DNA of 64,000 bases, taken from an uncultured bacterium. GTDB lineage: Bacteria > Actinomycetota > Coriobacteriia > Coriobacteriales > Coriobacteriaceae. Made by a program: the position numbers and the translations under genes. Below the pieces are notes generated by a model, which ran no database searches, had not been told where the DNA came from, and was given only the letters and a program-made list of their open reading frames with translations. The first letter of the stretch is position 1. Every line of letters starts with the position of its first letter. The stretch is taken from assembly GCA_905215505.1 (NCBI GenBank), contig CAJMPU010000002.1:83830-147829 (forward strand), read 5' to 3'. Below are positions 20,350 to 28,331 of the stretch, one piece after another.

Positions 20350-21087
20350 TTAGTCTTGCGCGTCGTTGATGGCGGTTACCGTCAGCCTTGTTCCGTCGAC
20401 CGTAAACGATATGTCGAGCCCGGCGTAGGCCAAGTGGTAAACGCGGTTGGGCTCGTGCTTGCTACCCGCACGGCGCGGATCTTGGCGAAGGACCTCGACC
20501 AAGCCGGGGAGCTTTGCAGGCGGGACCATATCTTTCAGCGCTTGTGGGAACTCAACATCGAGCTCTTGCCACGGCGCGTCCTCAATCCAGCCGCCCGTCG
20601 CATCCGGGTGACAGTCGGCAAATGGAATGTAGGGCTTGATGTCGTAGATGGGCGTGCCGTCGCGCAGGTCGGCCCCCAGTATATGGATGATCGGGCCATC
20701 ATCGGTGAGCTCAACACGGCTGAGCTTGACGCAGGTGAGCCCGATGGGATTAGGGCGAAACGGACTGCGTGTGGCAAACACGCCCACACGCTCGGCTCCA
20801 CCCAGACGCGGCGGGCGCACGGTTTTCGACCATTTTGCGTTGGTGCCGGACCTGTCCTGCGTTTTGGCATCGGCGGCTATGTCCTTAGCCGTGCCACCGG
20901 GCGTTCCGTTTTCGAAGCACCATAGCAGCCATAGGTGAGAGAAGGAGTCCAGACCCTCAACTGCAGCGTTGGAGGCAAATTCCGGCTCAAAGACGATGCG
21001 CCCCTGCAGATGGGGCGCCAAAAAGCTGTTGCGTGGGATGCCGAACTTCTGCGGCAGGTCGGTATGTATGTGTGCAATAGGTTCCAT
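20350..21087 (-). CDS. tRNA m6t6A37 methyltransferase TrmO-like (TsaA)
   Basis: About 245 residues. Contains the UPF0066/TsaA signature with the R-S-P-F-R-P-N-P-I-G-L motif, plus GLDSFSHLWLLW, HILGADLRDGTPIYDIKPY and a C-terminal acidic domain. TrmO N6-methylates t6A37 in tRNA-Thr(GGU) in Escherichia coli. Start taken at 21087 (MEPIAHIHTD); 21096 is an equally possible ATG and the longer frame upstream has no support. The C-terminal extension of about 90 residues is as in E. coli TrmO rather than the short archaeal forms. Confidence 0.85.
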   Translation of the reverse strand: MEPIAHIHTDLPQKFGIPRNSFLAPHLQGRIVFEPEFASNAAVEGLDSFSHLWLLWCFENGTPGGTAKDIAADAKTQDRSGTNAKWSKTVRPPRLGGAERVGVFATRSPFRPNPIGLTCVKLSRVELTDDGPIIHILGADLRDGTPIYDIKPYIPFADCHPDATGGWIEDAPWQELDVEFPQALKDMVPPAKLPGLVEVLRQDPRRAGSKHEPNRVYHLAYAGLDISFTVDGTRLTVTAINDAQD

Positions 21088-21229
21088 GCCGGTCATTGTA
21101 CGGCATGAAGGTGTGAGGCGTCGTGCGCAATTCTTTGTCGCGGTCCCCCGTCGTGCAACCAACGGTTGCTTGGAAGGGCGTCTGCCGCCGCGTATGCTTA
21201 AAGCCATCAACCAGCAGAAAGGAGCCGCT

Positions 21230-22057
21230 ATGGCCTTCGCAGAAAAGCTCATTGCTGTCCGTCGCGCCCATCACCTAACTCAGGAGCAGCTCGCCGCCAA
21301 GCTCTTCGTCACACGCCAAGCCGTCAGCCGTTGGGAGCGCGGCGAGGTCACACCGGGCATCGACATGATGAAGCTCATTGCCGCCGTGACCGGCGAGCCA
21401 CTGTCTCATCTGCTCGAAATGCCCGAGTACTATTGTCAGAGCTGCGGCATGATACTCACGCCCGACGACTGCGGTACCGATGCTCACGGCGCAACGACCG
21501 ACCATTACTGCAAGTGGTGCTACGACCACGGCAAGTACACCTACGAGACCACGATGGAGGCAATGATCGAGGACTGCGCCCCGCGTCTGGCGCAAAACAC
21601 CGGCATGTCGCTCGACGAGGCAGTCTCGCTCATGGGTGCCGTGCTGCCGCAACTGGAGCGCTGGCGTACCGTGCAGGAAAACGAGGAGCGCTACGGCGCC
21701 GAGGCACGGGCGCGCTATGGCGATGAGGCTATCGATGCAGCAAACGAAACGTTACTGGACATGGATCCCCAGACATGGAACGACATGAAGGAACTCGAGC
21801 GTGCCATTCTGGGTCAGCTCTCGATTGCCATGGGCGACGGCGATCCAAAGAGCAGAAAGGCCCAAAAACTTGTTGCGATGCATCGTCGTTGGATTGGCCT
21901 CAACTGGGGAAGCGAACCCCAAGACGAGGCATACCTGGGGCTCGCCCACGGCTACCTCGCCGACCAGCGCTTTGTTGACTACTACGACAAGCCCTGCGGC
22001 ACCGGAGCCACGGCGTTTCTGGTCCAGGCAATCGAGTCATCGCTGACTCGCGCATAG
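21230..22057 (+). CDS. XRE-HTH, zinc ribbon and TipAS fusion regulator
   Basis: 275 residues from an ATG with AAAGGAG 5 bases upstream. Residues 5-60 are an XRE helix-turn-helix (LTQEQLAAKLFVTRQAVSRWERG). Residues 66-102 form a zinc-ribbon-like segment with C69-x2-C72, C81 and C94-x2-C97. From about residue 150 to the end lies a TipAS domain, the helical antibiotic-binding domain of Streptomyces TipA, usually attached to a MerR-type DNA-binding domain; the block from EERYGAEARARYGD to CGTGATAFL fits. Replacement of MerR by XRE is notable. Probable role is a drug-responsive regulator or drug sequestration. The glutaredoxin gene follows at 51 bases. Confidence 0.85.
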   Translation: MAFAEKLIAVRRAHHLTQEQLAAKLFVTRQAVSRWERGEVTPGIDMMKLIAAVTGEPLSHLLEMPEYYCQSCGMILTPDDCGTDAHGATTDHYCKWCYDHGKYTYETTMEAMIEDCAPRLAQNTGMSLDEAVSLMGAVLPQLERWRTVQENEERYGAEARARYGDEAIDAANETLLDMDPQTWNDMKELERAILGQLSIAMGDGDPKSRKAQKLVAMHRRWIGLNWGSEPQDEAYLGLAHGYLADQRFVDYYDKPCGTGATAFLVQAIESSLTRA

Positions 22058-22108
22058 ACCGCGGCGGCATTGGGTATCTCAATCGAAACCTCAACCGATT
22101 GGAGACCT

Positions 22109-22354
22109 ATGGCTACTGATCACAAGCTCGAGCTGTACGTTATGACCGGCTGCCCGTATTGCATAAAGGTCAAGCGCTTTTTGGCCGATAACGGCGTGAC
22201 CATCCCCGAGCGCAATATCTCGACCGACCCCGATGCCGAGCAGACGCTCATCGCCGTCGGCGGCAAGCGCCAGGTTCCCTGCCTGTTCATTGACGGCGCG
22301 CCGCTCTACGAGTCGGGCGACATCATCGCGTGGGTGCAGGAGAATTTGCTCTAG
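22109..22354 (+). CDS. Glutaredoxin-like protein
   Basis: 81 residues, with redox motif CPYC at residues 15-18, the cis-Pro in RQVPCLFI and the GG-type end ESGDIIAWV. This is the classical dithiol glutaredoxin or NrdH-like fold. The ATG has GGAGACC upstream. It lies 51 bases after the TipAS regulator on the same strand and may be cotranscribed. Whether it uses glutathione is uncertain in this group. Confidence 0.9.
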   Translation: MATDHKLELYVMTGCPYCIKVKRFLADNGVTIPERNISTDPDAEQTLIAVGGKRQVPCLFIDGAPLYESGDIIAWVQENLL

Positions 22355-22406
22355 CGTTCTATTGCGGTCGGCCGGCCCCAACGCACAAACCCATACGAAC
22401 CAAACA

Positions 22407-22461
22407 TGTACGTCAGCATCCAAAGTCGACATTTTTCGACATCTTTGGATGCTGGCGTACA
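22407..22461. repeat. Long imperfect palindrome TGTACGTCAGCATCC type
   Basis: Arms of about 23-26 bases (TGTACGTCAGCATCCAAAG and its complement with one T/G change) flank a T-rich centre. It follows the glutaredoxin gene and could act as a terminator on the plus strand, where a short T stretch follows. Confidence 0.75.
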
Positions 22462-22473
22462 GCTTTTCAATCT

Positions 22474-22527
22474 AGTCATTGGGGACGTTCTTGAATGACT
22501 AGTCGTTAAAGAACGTCCCCAACGACT
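22474..22527. repeat. GGGGACGTTC-type palindrome
   Basis: The 19-base arms AGTCATTGGGGACGTTCTT and AAGAACGTCCCCAACGACT surround a centre with GACTAGTCG. It abuts the stop codon of the Dus gene and shares the right half with 15500-15535. Confidence 0.85.
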
Positions 22528-23482
22528 AGTAGCCACAAAAGCGGGCAACAGGCGCGAGCGGCTGCTCGCGAAAGACGCGCTCGACGGCGGCGCGGTATTC
22601 GTCGACCTTTTTGGTCTTGCGCACGAGCTTGTGCACGGTAGCGGGATCGGCGAAGGCACATTTGGCGTAGAACCACCATTCCTTCATGCGAAAGACCGCG
22701 TTGCCCCCAATCTCGTCCGCATAGGCCGCAAACAGCGTGTCGTGGAAGCGCTGCAACTCGGCAGCCGTGGCGGCAGGGCCGCCCTTAACCATGCGAGCCA
22801 GCGCGGGGTTCGCGAGCAAGCCGCGCCCCAACATTACGTGGCGTGTTCCGGGATAGGCCCCCACCAGCGCATCCATGTCCTCAAGATCAAAGATGTCGCC
22901 GTTATAGGCCACGGGAAACGGCGCCCGCTCCAACGTCTCGCCGTAAAACTCTTTACGCGGCGAGCCCGTATAACGGTCCTTTTGCACGCGCGGATGCACG
23001 ATCAGCTCTGCCAGCGGCATGCGGCAATAGAGGTCGAGCACGCGTTCGTACTCGTCATCGCTTTCCAACCCCAGCCTGGTCTTGACCGACACCGGCAAGG
23101 GTGAGCGTTCGCACACGTCGCTCAAGAACACCTCGAGCTCATCCAGGTTGCGCAGAAAGCCCGAACCCTTGCCTTTGGCAACAACCGTACCCGAGGGGCA
23201 GCCAAGGTTGAGATTGACCTCGCGGTACCCCATCTCGGCGAGCACCTGCGCCGCCCACACAAACTCGTCCGCATTCTTGGACATCAGCTGAGGTACTACG
23301 TTAAGCCCCTGGTTATTGGCAGGATCGACCTCTTTAAACGCCTTGCCACCAAAGCGGTTGCCCACCCGCGGCGGCGGCAAAAACGGCGTGTAATAACAAT
23401 CGAGCGCGCCAAAGCACTCCGCATGCACGCGACGGAACACATGCCCGGTAATCCCCTCCATAGGGGCCAGCGATAAATTCAT
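22526..23482 (-). CDS. tRNA-dihydrouridine synthase
   Basis: About 318 residues. FMN-dependent Dus family: start LSLAPMEGITGHVFRR, then VPQLMSKNADEF, the catalytic Cys in LNLGCPSGTVVAKGKGSG, VKTRLG, LIVHPRVQ, VAYNGDIFD and MLGRGLLANP. It reduces uridines in tRNA D-loops. Start taken at 23482 (MNLSLAP); an ATG two codons upstream is also in frame. The sequence is closest in layout to DusC-like proteins of Firmicutes, where the target uridine is not fixed. Confidence 0.9.
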   Translation of the reverse strand: MNLSLAPMEGITGHVFRRVHAECFGALDCYYTPFLPPPRVGNRFGGKAFKEVDPANNQGLNVVPQLMSKNADEFVWAAQVLAEMGYREVNLNLGCPSGTVVAKGKGSGFLRNLDELEVFLSDVCERSPLPVSVKTRLGLESDDEYERVLDLYCRMPLAELIVHPRVQKDRYTGSPRKEFYGETLERAPFPVAYNGDIFDLEDMDALVGAYPGTRHVMLGRGLLANPALARMVKGGPAATAAELQRFHDTLFAAYADEIGGNAVFRMKEWWFYAKCAFADPATVHKLVRKTKKVDEYRAAVERVFREQPLAPVARFCGY

Positions 23483-23503
23483 CAACATCCACTCTCAAAT
23501 CAA

Positions 23504-23532
23504 TGTGACAAAGGGACAGTCCCTTTGTCACA
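23504..23532. repeat. TGTGACAAAGGG palindrome, copy 1
   Basis: A 29-base palindrome with 14-base arms around one central base (ACAGT centre), upstream of the Dus gene. It is the best-preserved of seven family members in the window. Confidence 0.9.
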
Positions 23533-23617
23533 TCCCATTCAAGCGGTTCAGGAACTCTTCGCAGGCGCGAGAACGCAGGCGATATTTTTTCCACACCAGA
23601 TACGATGCAATGGTGAA

Positions 23618-23644
23618 GGGGCAAAAGGGCAGTCCCTTTGCCCC
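23618..23644. repeat. TGTGACAAAGGG palindrome, variant copy 2
   Basis: Reads GGGGCAAAAGGGC then AGTCCCTTTGCCCC. The outer TGTGAC/GTCACA pair is replaced by GGGGC/GCCCC on both sides, so pairing is kept by compensatory change. Confidence 0.8.
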
Positions 23645-23698
23645 AAGTGCCGGCTACCGGACGCAAGCTAGTTGCCGTTCGCGAACGCCGCCCATATT

Positions 23699-23884
23699 TC
23701 GAGGTCTAATACTTTTCCCGAGAAGTGAACGGCTCTATTTGGACCCCCGAAGCATTGACATTTTTAGGCGTCAAAACCGCAGGATTTGACTGGCAAAACC
23801 GCAGGAAATTGCACGCCAAAAGTGTCGATGCTTCGGGAGTCCGTTTTCACTCGTTCACTTCTCGGGAAAAGTATTAGACCTCGA
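23699..23884. repeat. 186-bp near-palindromic element, MITE-like
   Basis: Terminal inverted repeats of 33 bases match perfectly (23699-23731 with 23852-23884; outer ends TCGAGGTCTAATAC). Inside lies a second inverted repeat of about 29 bases with a few changes (GGACCCCCGAAGCAT and partner). The centre has two direct copies of CAAAACCGCAGGA. It codes for nothing obvious and lies in the 530-base gap between the Dus and DUF3592 genes. The remainder of that gap holds three TGTGACAAAGGG-type palindromes and a run of C near 23941. Confidence 0.85.
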
Positions 23885-23899
23885 TTCCGCAGTCCCCGA

Positions 23900-23928
23900 T
23901 GTGACAAAGGAACAGTCCATTTGTCACA
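23900..23928. repeat. TGTGACAAAGGG palindrome, degenerate copy 3
   Basis: Reads TGTGACAAAGGAAC then AGTCCATTTGTCACA; two inner pairs are lost. It lies 15 bases after the 186-bp element. Confidence 0.8.
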
Positions 23929-24020
23929 TTCAGAATTGACCCCCCCCCGCAATAGCTCATCGATGGCGGGATTCTCTATACTGGGTCACATATGACGGTA
24001 TCGCGCCAAAGGAGAACGCC

Positions 24021-24548
24021 GTGACCACGTCGCAGATATCCCTGCTCGCGCTCATCTTGGTTGGGGGCATCGGCATCCTGCTTATCGGAGTGAGCGCGCT
24101 CATGAAAGCCGCCGCTCGCAAGAAAGCCAAGGCCTGTACCGCCGTGACCATGGGAACGGTCATCGACCATCGCTTTATGGGCGAAGGCAGGATGTATCCC
24201 GTTTTGGAATACGCCGTCGACGGCACGCAATACCGCGCGAAAAAACAATTCCGTGGCATAATGACCAAAAGCTTGTCGGGACTCCCCATCCGCACGCAAG
24301 CCACCGCCTACGAAGACGCCAAGGGCTGGCTGCACGTGCAGACAGGCCCCATCGCCCGCCTAGGCACCCTCGCGGAGCAGCTTTGGCCCCTCGGTAGCCA
24401 AATGACCGTGTACTACAACCCCAGCAACCCAGACAAAAGCTATGTCGAACGCCCCATCGTGGGCAACTTTGCCACACTGATGTTTAACATCGCAGGCTTC
24501 TTGCTCATCGCGATGAGCATCTTGCTCTATGTTCTTATCCAGCGCTAG
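24021..24548 (+). CDS. DUF3592-like membrane protein
   Basis: 175 residues. A GTG start with AAAGGAG 6 bases upstream. One membrane helix at residues 8-29, a central beta-rich region of about 100 residues with PVLEYAVDG, then VYYNPSNPDKSYVE and a second helix near the C-terminus. This two-helix layout with the YNPxNP motif is that of DUF3592 proteins, whose role is unknown. It is followed by another membrane protein after 63 bases, probably in one operon. Confidence 0.75.
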   Translation: MTTSQISLLALILVGGIGILLIGVSALMKAAARKKAKACTAVTMGTVIDHRFMGEGRMYPVLEYAVDGTQYRAKKQFRGIMTKSLSGLPIRTQATAYEDAKGWLHVQTGPIARLGTLAEQLWPLGSQMTVYYNPSNPDKSYVERPIVGNFATLMFNIAGFLLIAMSILLYVLIQR

Positions 24549-24611
24549 CTCAAACTGATGCGCCCCGCGCCCCATGCGCCGCAACGACCGTTACGACACC
24601 AAGGACCAGCC

Positions 24612-25745
24612 ATGGCAACAATTTCCGAACAAGAACGCAAGCGTATCCAGCGATACTGCATCTATCCCAAGATTGCCGGTGCAGCGCTTGCCATGGCGTT
24701 CGTGCTGCCTTTTTTGATCATTCCCTTCGAAATGATCGACGATATCGTCTTCCATCACGAAGGCTTCCAAGAGACGGGCATGATGACCGCCTTGGCGCTC
24801 ACTGCCATCGAGCTCGTCATATTCTGCTACTGCGCGCTCGCGCCGCGCTTTGGCATGCGCGGCAAGCAGTGGAAGGAAATGCAGCACCGACTCGTCGTCG
24901 AGCAGACCGAGAAAGACCGCTCGGCACAAATCGCAGGCGTTATCGGTACGCAGGCTGCCGCGCGCCTGCTTAAGAACAGCGATAACGCGACCGTGCGCAA
25001 CCTGGGCGGCGCGGCAGAAGTCGCCGCTGCCGTAGGCGCCGTCGCCACCGCAGCGGACGTACTTACCGAAAGCTATGCCAACGCAAAGGCCATGGCGGAG
25101 GCCTATAGCGTGCCTATCCCCCGTGCAAAAAAGTGGATCATCGCACTTGTGGCGCTGCCCCTCGCAATCGTGTGCGGTGCTTATATCCCGCAGCTGGCAC
25201 AGGGAAACATCGAGATGCAGGAGAATGCCGCGGCCGCGGCCGAGCAGATCGCCATCGCCCGCAAGACGCTAGAGCCCGCATGCGAGTACGTGTCCGCCGA
25301 TGACCCCTACGAGCGATATCAAGATTACGGCTATCATGTCCGCGGCTATCTGCACGAAGGCGACTCCGACGCCCAGAAGACCTATACGTATCTGGACTTT
25401 GACAACAAGGGAACGCTCAAGGAAGTGAGTTACATAGCAGAGATCGACCCCGACGCGAGCCTTGAGGAAAACCTCGCCCGCATCGAGCTCGACTTGGACG
25501 AACTTTCCTCTGTCGTCCAAACCGTAGACGTCAAGACCATGAGTCCCGAGCTCCTAGCACCGCAAAAGCTCCCCGAAGAGTTTAGGCAGGCTTTTTTGAA
25601 CGGTTCGCTCTACGAGAGAATCTCCATCAGGACGAGTGACAACCCCATCAAAACGTACTATTCGTTTGACACGGAGCCCGAGGACGAGTTTGACGAGTAC
25701 ACCCATCCAAGCATCCGTATCACGTTGGTGGGCAAAACGAGCTAG
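24612..25745 (+). CDS. Hypothetical membrane protein
   Basis: 377 residues; I do not recognise the family. Two hydrophobic helices lie near the N-terminus (about 18-36 and 58-80), followed by a cytoplasmic Ala-rich helical region (about 85-165), a third helix (about 175-195), an Ala-rich coiled stretch, and an acidic extracytoplasmic C-terminal domain of about 170 residues with several Tyr. The ATG at 24612 is taken as the start; a weak ribosome binding site (AAGGACC) is present. It is likely in an operon with the DUF3592 gene. Confidence 0.7.
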   Translation: MATISEQERKRIQRYCIYPKIAGAALAMAFVLPFLIIPFEMIDDIVFHHEGFQETGMMTALALTAIELVIFCYCALAPRFGMRGKQWKEMQHRLVVEQTEKDRSAQIAGVIGTQAAARLLKNSDNATVRNLGGAAEVAAAVGAVATAADVLTESYANAKAMAEAYSVPIPRAKKWIIALVALPLAIVCGAYIPQLAQGNIEMQENAAAAAEQIAIARKTLEPACEYVSADDPYERYQDYGYHVRGYLHEGDSDAQKTYTYLDFDNKGTLKEVSYIAEIDPDASLEENLARIELDLDELSSVVQTVDVKTMSPELLAPQKLPEEFRQAFLNGSLYERISIRTSDNPIKTYYSFDTEPEDEFDEYTHPSIRITLVGKTS

Positions 25746-25753
25746 GCGCCCAA

Positions 25754-25819
25754 TGTGACAAAGGGACTGTCCCTTTGTCACATTCCATGAAAAAGGGCAC
25801 CGGCGTTAGCCGATGCCCT
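25754..25819. repeat. TGTGACAAAGGG palindrome copy 4 plus a second hairpin
   Basis: The 29-base palindrome at 25754-25782 is complete. A second hairpin at 25794-25819 has arms AGGGCACCGGC and GCCGATGCCCT. Both lie between the convergent hypothetical and MFS genes, where they may stop transcription on either side. Confidence 0.8.
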
Positions 25820-25868
25820 AAAGCTGCTGCAGATTAACTCCTACAGCGTATGACTAAGACGAATCGAA

Positions 25869-27134
25869 CTATTCGTCCCAAGAGAGGCTCTTACCAGTCT
25901 TCTTTGCCAGCAGCAAGAACAGACCGATGATGACGTTGCATGCAATACAGAAGATGAAAACGCCCTGGAAGGAGCCGACAAGCTCGTATACCTTCATCAT
26001 GACGGGCATGCCAAAGGCGCCGACGATATAGCCCACGGAGCAGATGAGCGCGAAGATGCGACCAAAGTCACGGGAGCCAAAGACGTCCATCACCAAAACG
26101 GTCAGAGCGGTGCCGGCGATGACGTACATGACGTCGTTAACACCGGCAGCAAGAATGCTGAGCGTCGAGTTGCCGCTGCTCATCATGAGCATGACAAAGG
26201 AGAGAATCGAGACGGCGAGCCAGCTCAGAATGGCCTTGGTGCTGCCAAACTTATCGCAAGTGGTACCGACGATCGGGTTGAGGAACAGGTCGAACAGCGA
26301 TGCGGCGGAAACCATGAAGCCACCCACCATGGGGCTAAAGCCGACCTCGGCGGCATAGGTGGGGAACAGCTGGTTCATGCAGCAAGTAAGCTGAACGAGG
26401 CAGAGGAAGCCGATGCAGAAAAAGAATGCAGGCGACTTAATAGCGCGTGCGTAGCTAACGCCACGTGCACTATCCTCGGTCGTCTCCTCGGTCTCGGCGA
26501 CCGTCTCGCCTTCGACATAGCCATAGGGCAGCATGCCCTTGTCCTGGGGCTTATAGCGGATAATCAGGATGGAAGCGGGAAGAATGAGCACGGCGGAGAC
26601 GCCAGCGAGCACCAGATAACCAGTCCTCCAGCCAGCAGCCTCAATGACAGAGGTGATGACGGGACTCATGATGAGCATGTAAATCGAGTTCACTGCCCAA
26701 GCGAGACCAATTGCCAGGCCGCCAGATTTTTTGAACCACTGGTCAATAACATCGGACATGGCGACGCCGGTAGTGAAGGCGAAGCAAACGCCAATCAAAG
26801 CACCAGCTGCGATGAACATCCAGACTTCGGTGTAGAAGGCCATGCCTGCGCCAGCGGCGAGCAGAATAAGCTCGACGACGGGGAGCCAAAACTTGCCAAC
26901 AACCTTGGGGATGAGTTTTCCGACAAACGGAAGAGCCGCTGCAAGACCAATGAGCGTTGCAGTGAAGTAATACGAGAAGATGGAGTAGTCAAATCCGAAC
27001 TCCTCGCACACGGGCGCGACGAAGGAGCCAGCGATTACGCTATAGGATCCGGTCGTACCGGCAGACATGAGGCCGAGCGCGATCACGAGAACCCATGCGT
27101 AAACCTTGCTGCTCTTTAACTTTGCATTTTCCAT
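25869..27134 (-). CDS. OFA family MFS transporter A
   Basis: 421 residues with twelve predicted membrane helices. The start ATG has AGGAGC 7 bases upstream. The first helix region (GLMSAGTTGSYSVIAGSFVAPVCEEFGFDYS) and the central GLAIGLAW and GWRTGYLVLAG blocks match the oxalate/formate antiporter group, which exchanges small organic acids or other anions. It lies 11 bases downstream of the carbamoyltransferase gene in one operon, so its substrate may belong to that pathway. Transporter B (30577-31857) is a close paralogue across the regulator. Confidence 0.9.
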   Translation of the reverse strand: MENAKLKSSKVYAWVLVIALGLMSAGTTGSYSVIAGSFVAPVCEEFGFDYSIFSYYFTATLIGLAAALPFVGKLIPKVVGKFWLPVVELILLAAGAGMAFYTEVWMFIAAGALIGVCFAFTTGVAMSDVIDQWFKKSGGLAIGLAWAVNSIYMLIMSPVITSVIEAAGWRTGYLVLAGVSAVLILPASILIIRYKPQDKGMLPYGYVEGETVAETEETTEDSARGVSYARAIKSPAFFFCIGFLCLVQLTCCMNQLFPTYAAEVGFSPMVGGFMVSAASLFDLFLNPIVGTTCDKFGSTKAILSWLAVSILSFVMLMMSSGNSTLSILAAGVNDVMYVIAGTALTVLVMDVFGSRDFGRIFALICSVGYIVGAFGMPVMMKVYELVGSFQGVFIFCIACNVIIGLFLLLAKKTGKSLSWDE

Positions 27135-27145
27135 TGATACAGCTC

Positions 27146-28210
27146 CTAGAGACCCAGAAGGGCGCACATAACGGCCTTAATGGTGTGCTGACGGTTCTCT
27201 GCCTCACGGAAGATGACCGACGCGTTGGCCTCAAAGCACTCGTCCGCAATCTCAAAGCCCTCGGTGATGATTTCACGATGCAGGTCGTTCTTGCACTGGT
27301 CGAGCAACATCTTGCCAACGCGGTGATTTGCGTTGTGAACAGAGGGGAGCTCGTGCATGCAGAAGATGTCGGGGTTGTTGGTGCGCTTGCACAGCTCACT
27401 GGTGACGCGATAGGGGTACAGGGACTCGGCGTCGCCAAGCCAAGAGTTGTAGTCGTCGGGGTCCAGAACCTCGTCGCCGCACTCGGGGTTGATGTAGCGC
27501 CACTCCTCGGTAACGATTACGTCGACACCGTCCAGAGCATCAAGGTCAGAGGTGATGGTGAAGGTCCTGTTAGGCGCGTACTTGGCGTAGCAGGCCTCAA
27601 CCTCCTCGATCATTTCCTTGCACATCTGGTGACGGAGGTCGTCGGGGCCGATGGCGAGGAAGTCCATGTCGAGCATCGCGCACAGACGGCCATACCACAC
27701 GGGGGCGCCGGCGCAGTTGCCAACGAAGGCCATCTTCTTGCCACGGCTCGTGCGCAGGCCACCCCACTGCTCCTCCATCGTGAGAGCGTCAGCGAGCATC
27801 TGGGTCGGGTGATCGCCGAGGGTGAGGGCATTGATGACTGGAATATCGACCAAGTCGGCGACATCATAGAGGAACTGCTCGTCCTTTTGTGCACGATAGA
27901 CAATGAGATCATACATGCCGTTGAAGACGCGCATGGCATCCTCGATGGTCTCGCAATCACCCATGTGGGAGTTGGTCAGATAGGTGAAGCCCATGCCCAG
28001 GTCGTTGCAAGAGGTCTCAAAGGCGCAGCGAGTGCGGGTCGAGCCCCACTCAAAGTTGGCGAGAACGTTCTTGCCGGGGAAGTAACGCTGGTCGACACCG
28101 GACTTTTTCTGGGCCTTGAGGTTCCAGGCAAGATCGATGAGGTAACGGAAATCCTCAGAGGAAAGATCGTGGATGTTGAGGTAGTCGCGACCGCGAAGGC
28201 TGTTATTCAT
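27146..28210 (-). CDS. Ornithine/putrescine carbamoyltransferase family enzyme
   Basis: 354 residues. Carbamoyl-phosphate motif GSTRTRCAFET (S-T-R-T-R) near residue 56, then DHPTQMLADALT and the C-terminal binding motif. The last reads MHELPS, whereas ornithine carbamoyltransferases carry H-C-L-P, so the second-substrate pocket differs. With an agmatine deiminase upstream, the simplest assignment is a putrescine carbamoyltransferase releasing putrescine and carbamoyl phosphate, but no carbamate kinase is present in this window. The substrate is therefore not settled. The MFS transporter follows after 11 bases. Confidence 0.82.
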   Translation of the reverse strand: MNNSLRGRDYLNIHDLSSEDFRYLIDLAWNLKAQKKSGVDQRYFPGKNVLANFEWGSTRTRCAFETSCNDLGMGFTYLTNSHMGDCETIEDAMRVFNGMYDLIVYRAQKDEQFLYDVADLVDIPVINALTLGDHPTQMLADALTMEEQWGGLRTSRGKKMAFVGNCAGAPVWYGRLCAMLDMDFLAIGPDDLRHQMCKEMIEEVEACYAKYAPNRTFTITSDLDALDGVDVIVTEEWRYINPECGDEVLDPDDYNSWLGDAESLYPYRVTSELCKRTNNPDIFCMHELPSVHNANHRVGKMLLDQCKNDLHREIITEGFEIADECFEANASVIFREAENRQHTIKAVMCALLGL

Positions 28211-28331
28211 GCCTATTTCCTTTCAATTGTTTGATGGGTAAGTGTCGAATGTGCCCCCGAGGGAAACACGGATATCCCTCGGGGACTGTAACTGTGGCGC
28301 TTTGATCAGGCAGCGCAAGTTTAAGAACTTG

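Noticed and set aside
23938..23955. Run of C near 23941 as a functional signal
   Set aside because: Could be sequencing or slippage; nothing around it suggests phase variation of a gene.
27095..28234. Plus-strand frame opposite the carbamoyltransferase
   Set aside because: Shadow frame; the minus strand has family motifs and a proper start.
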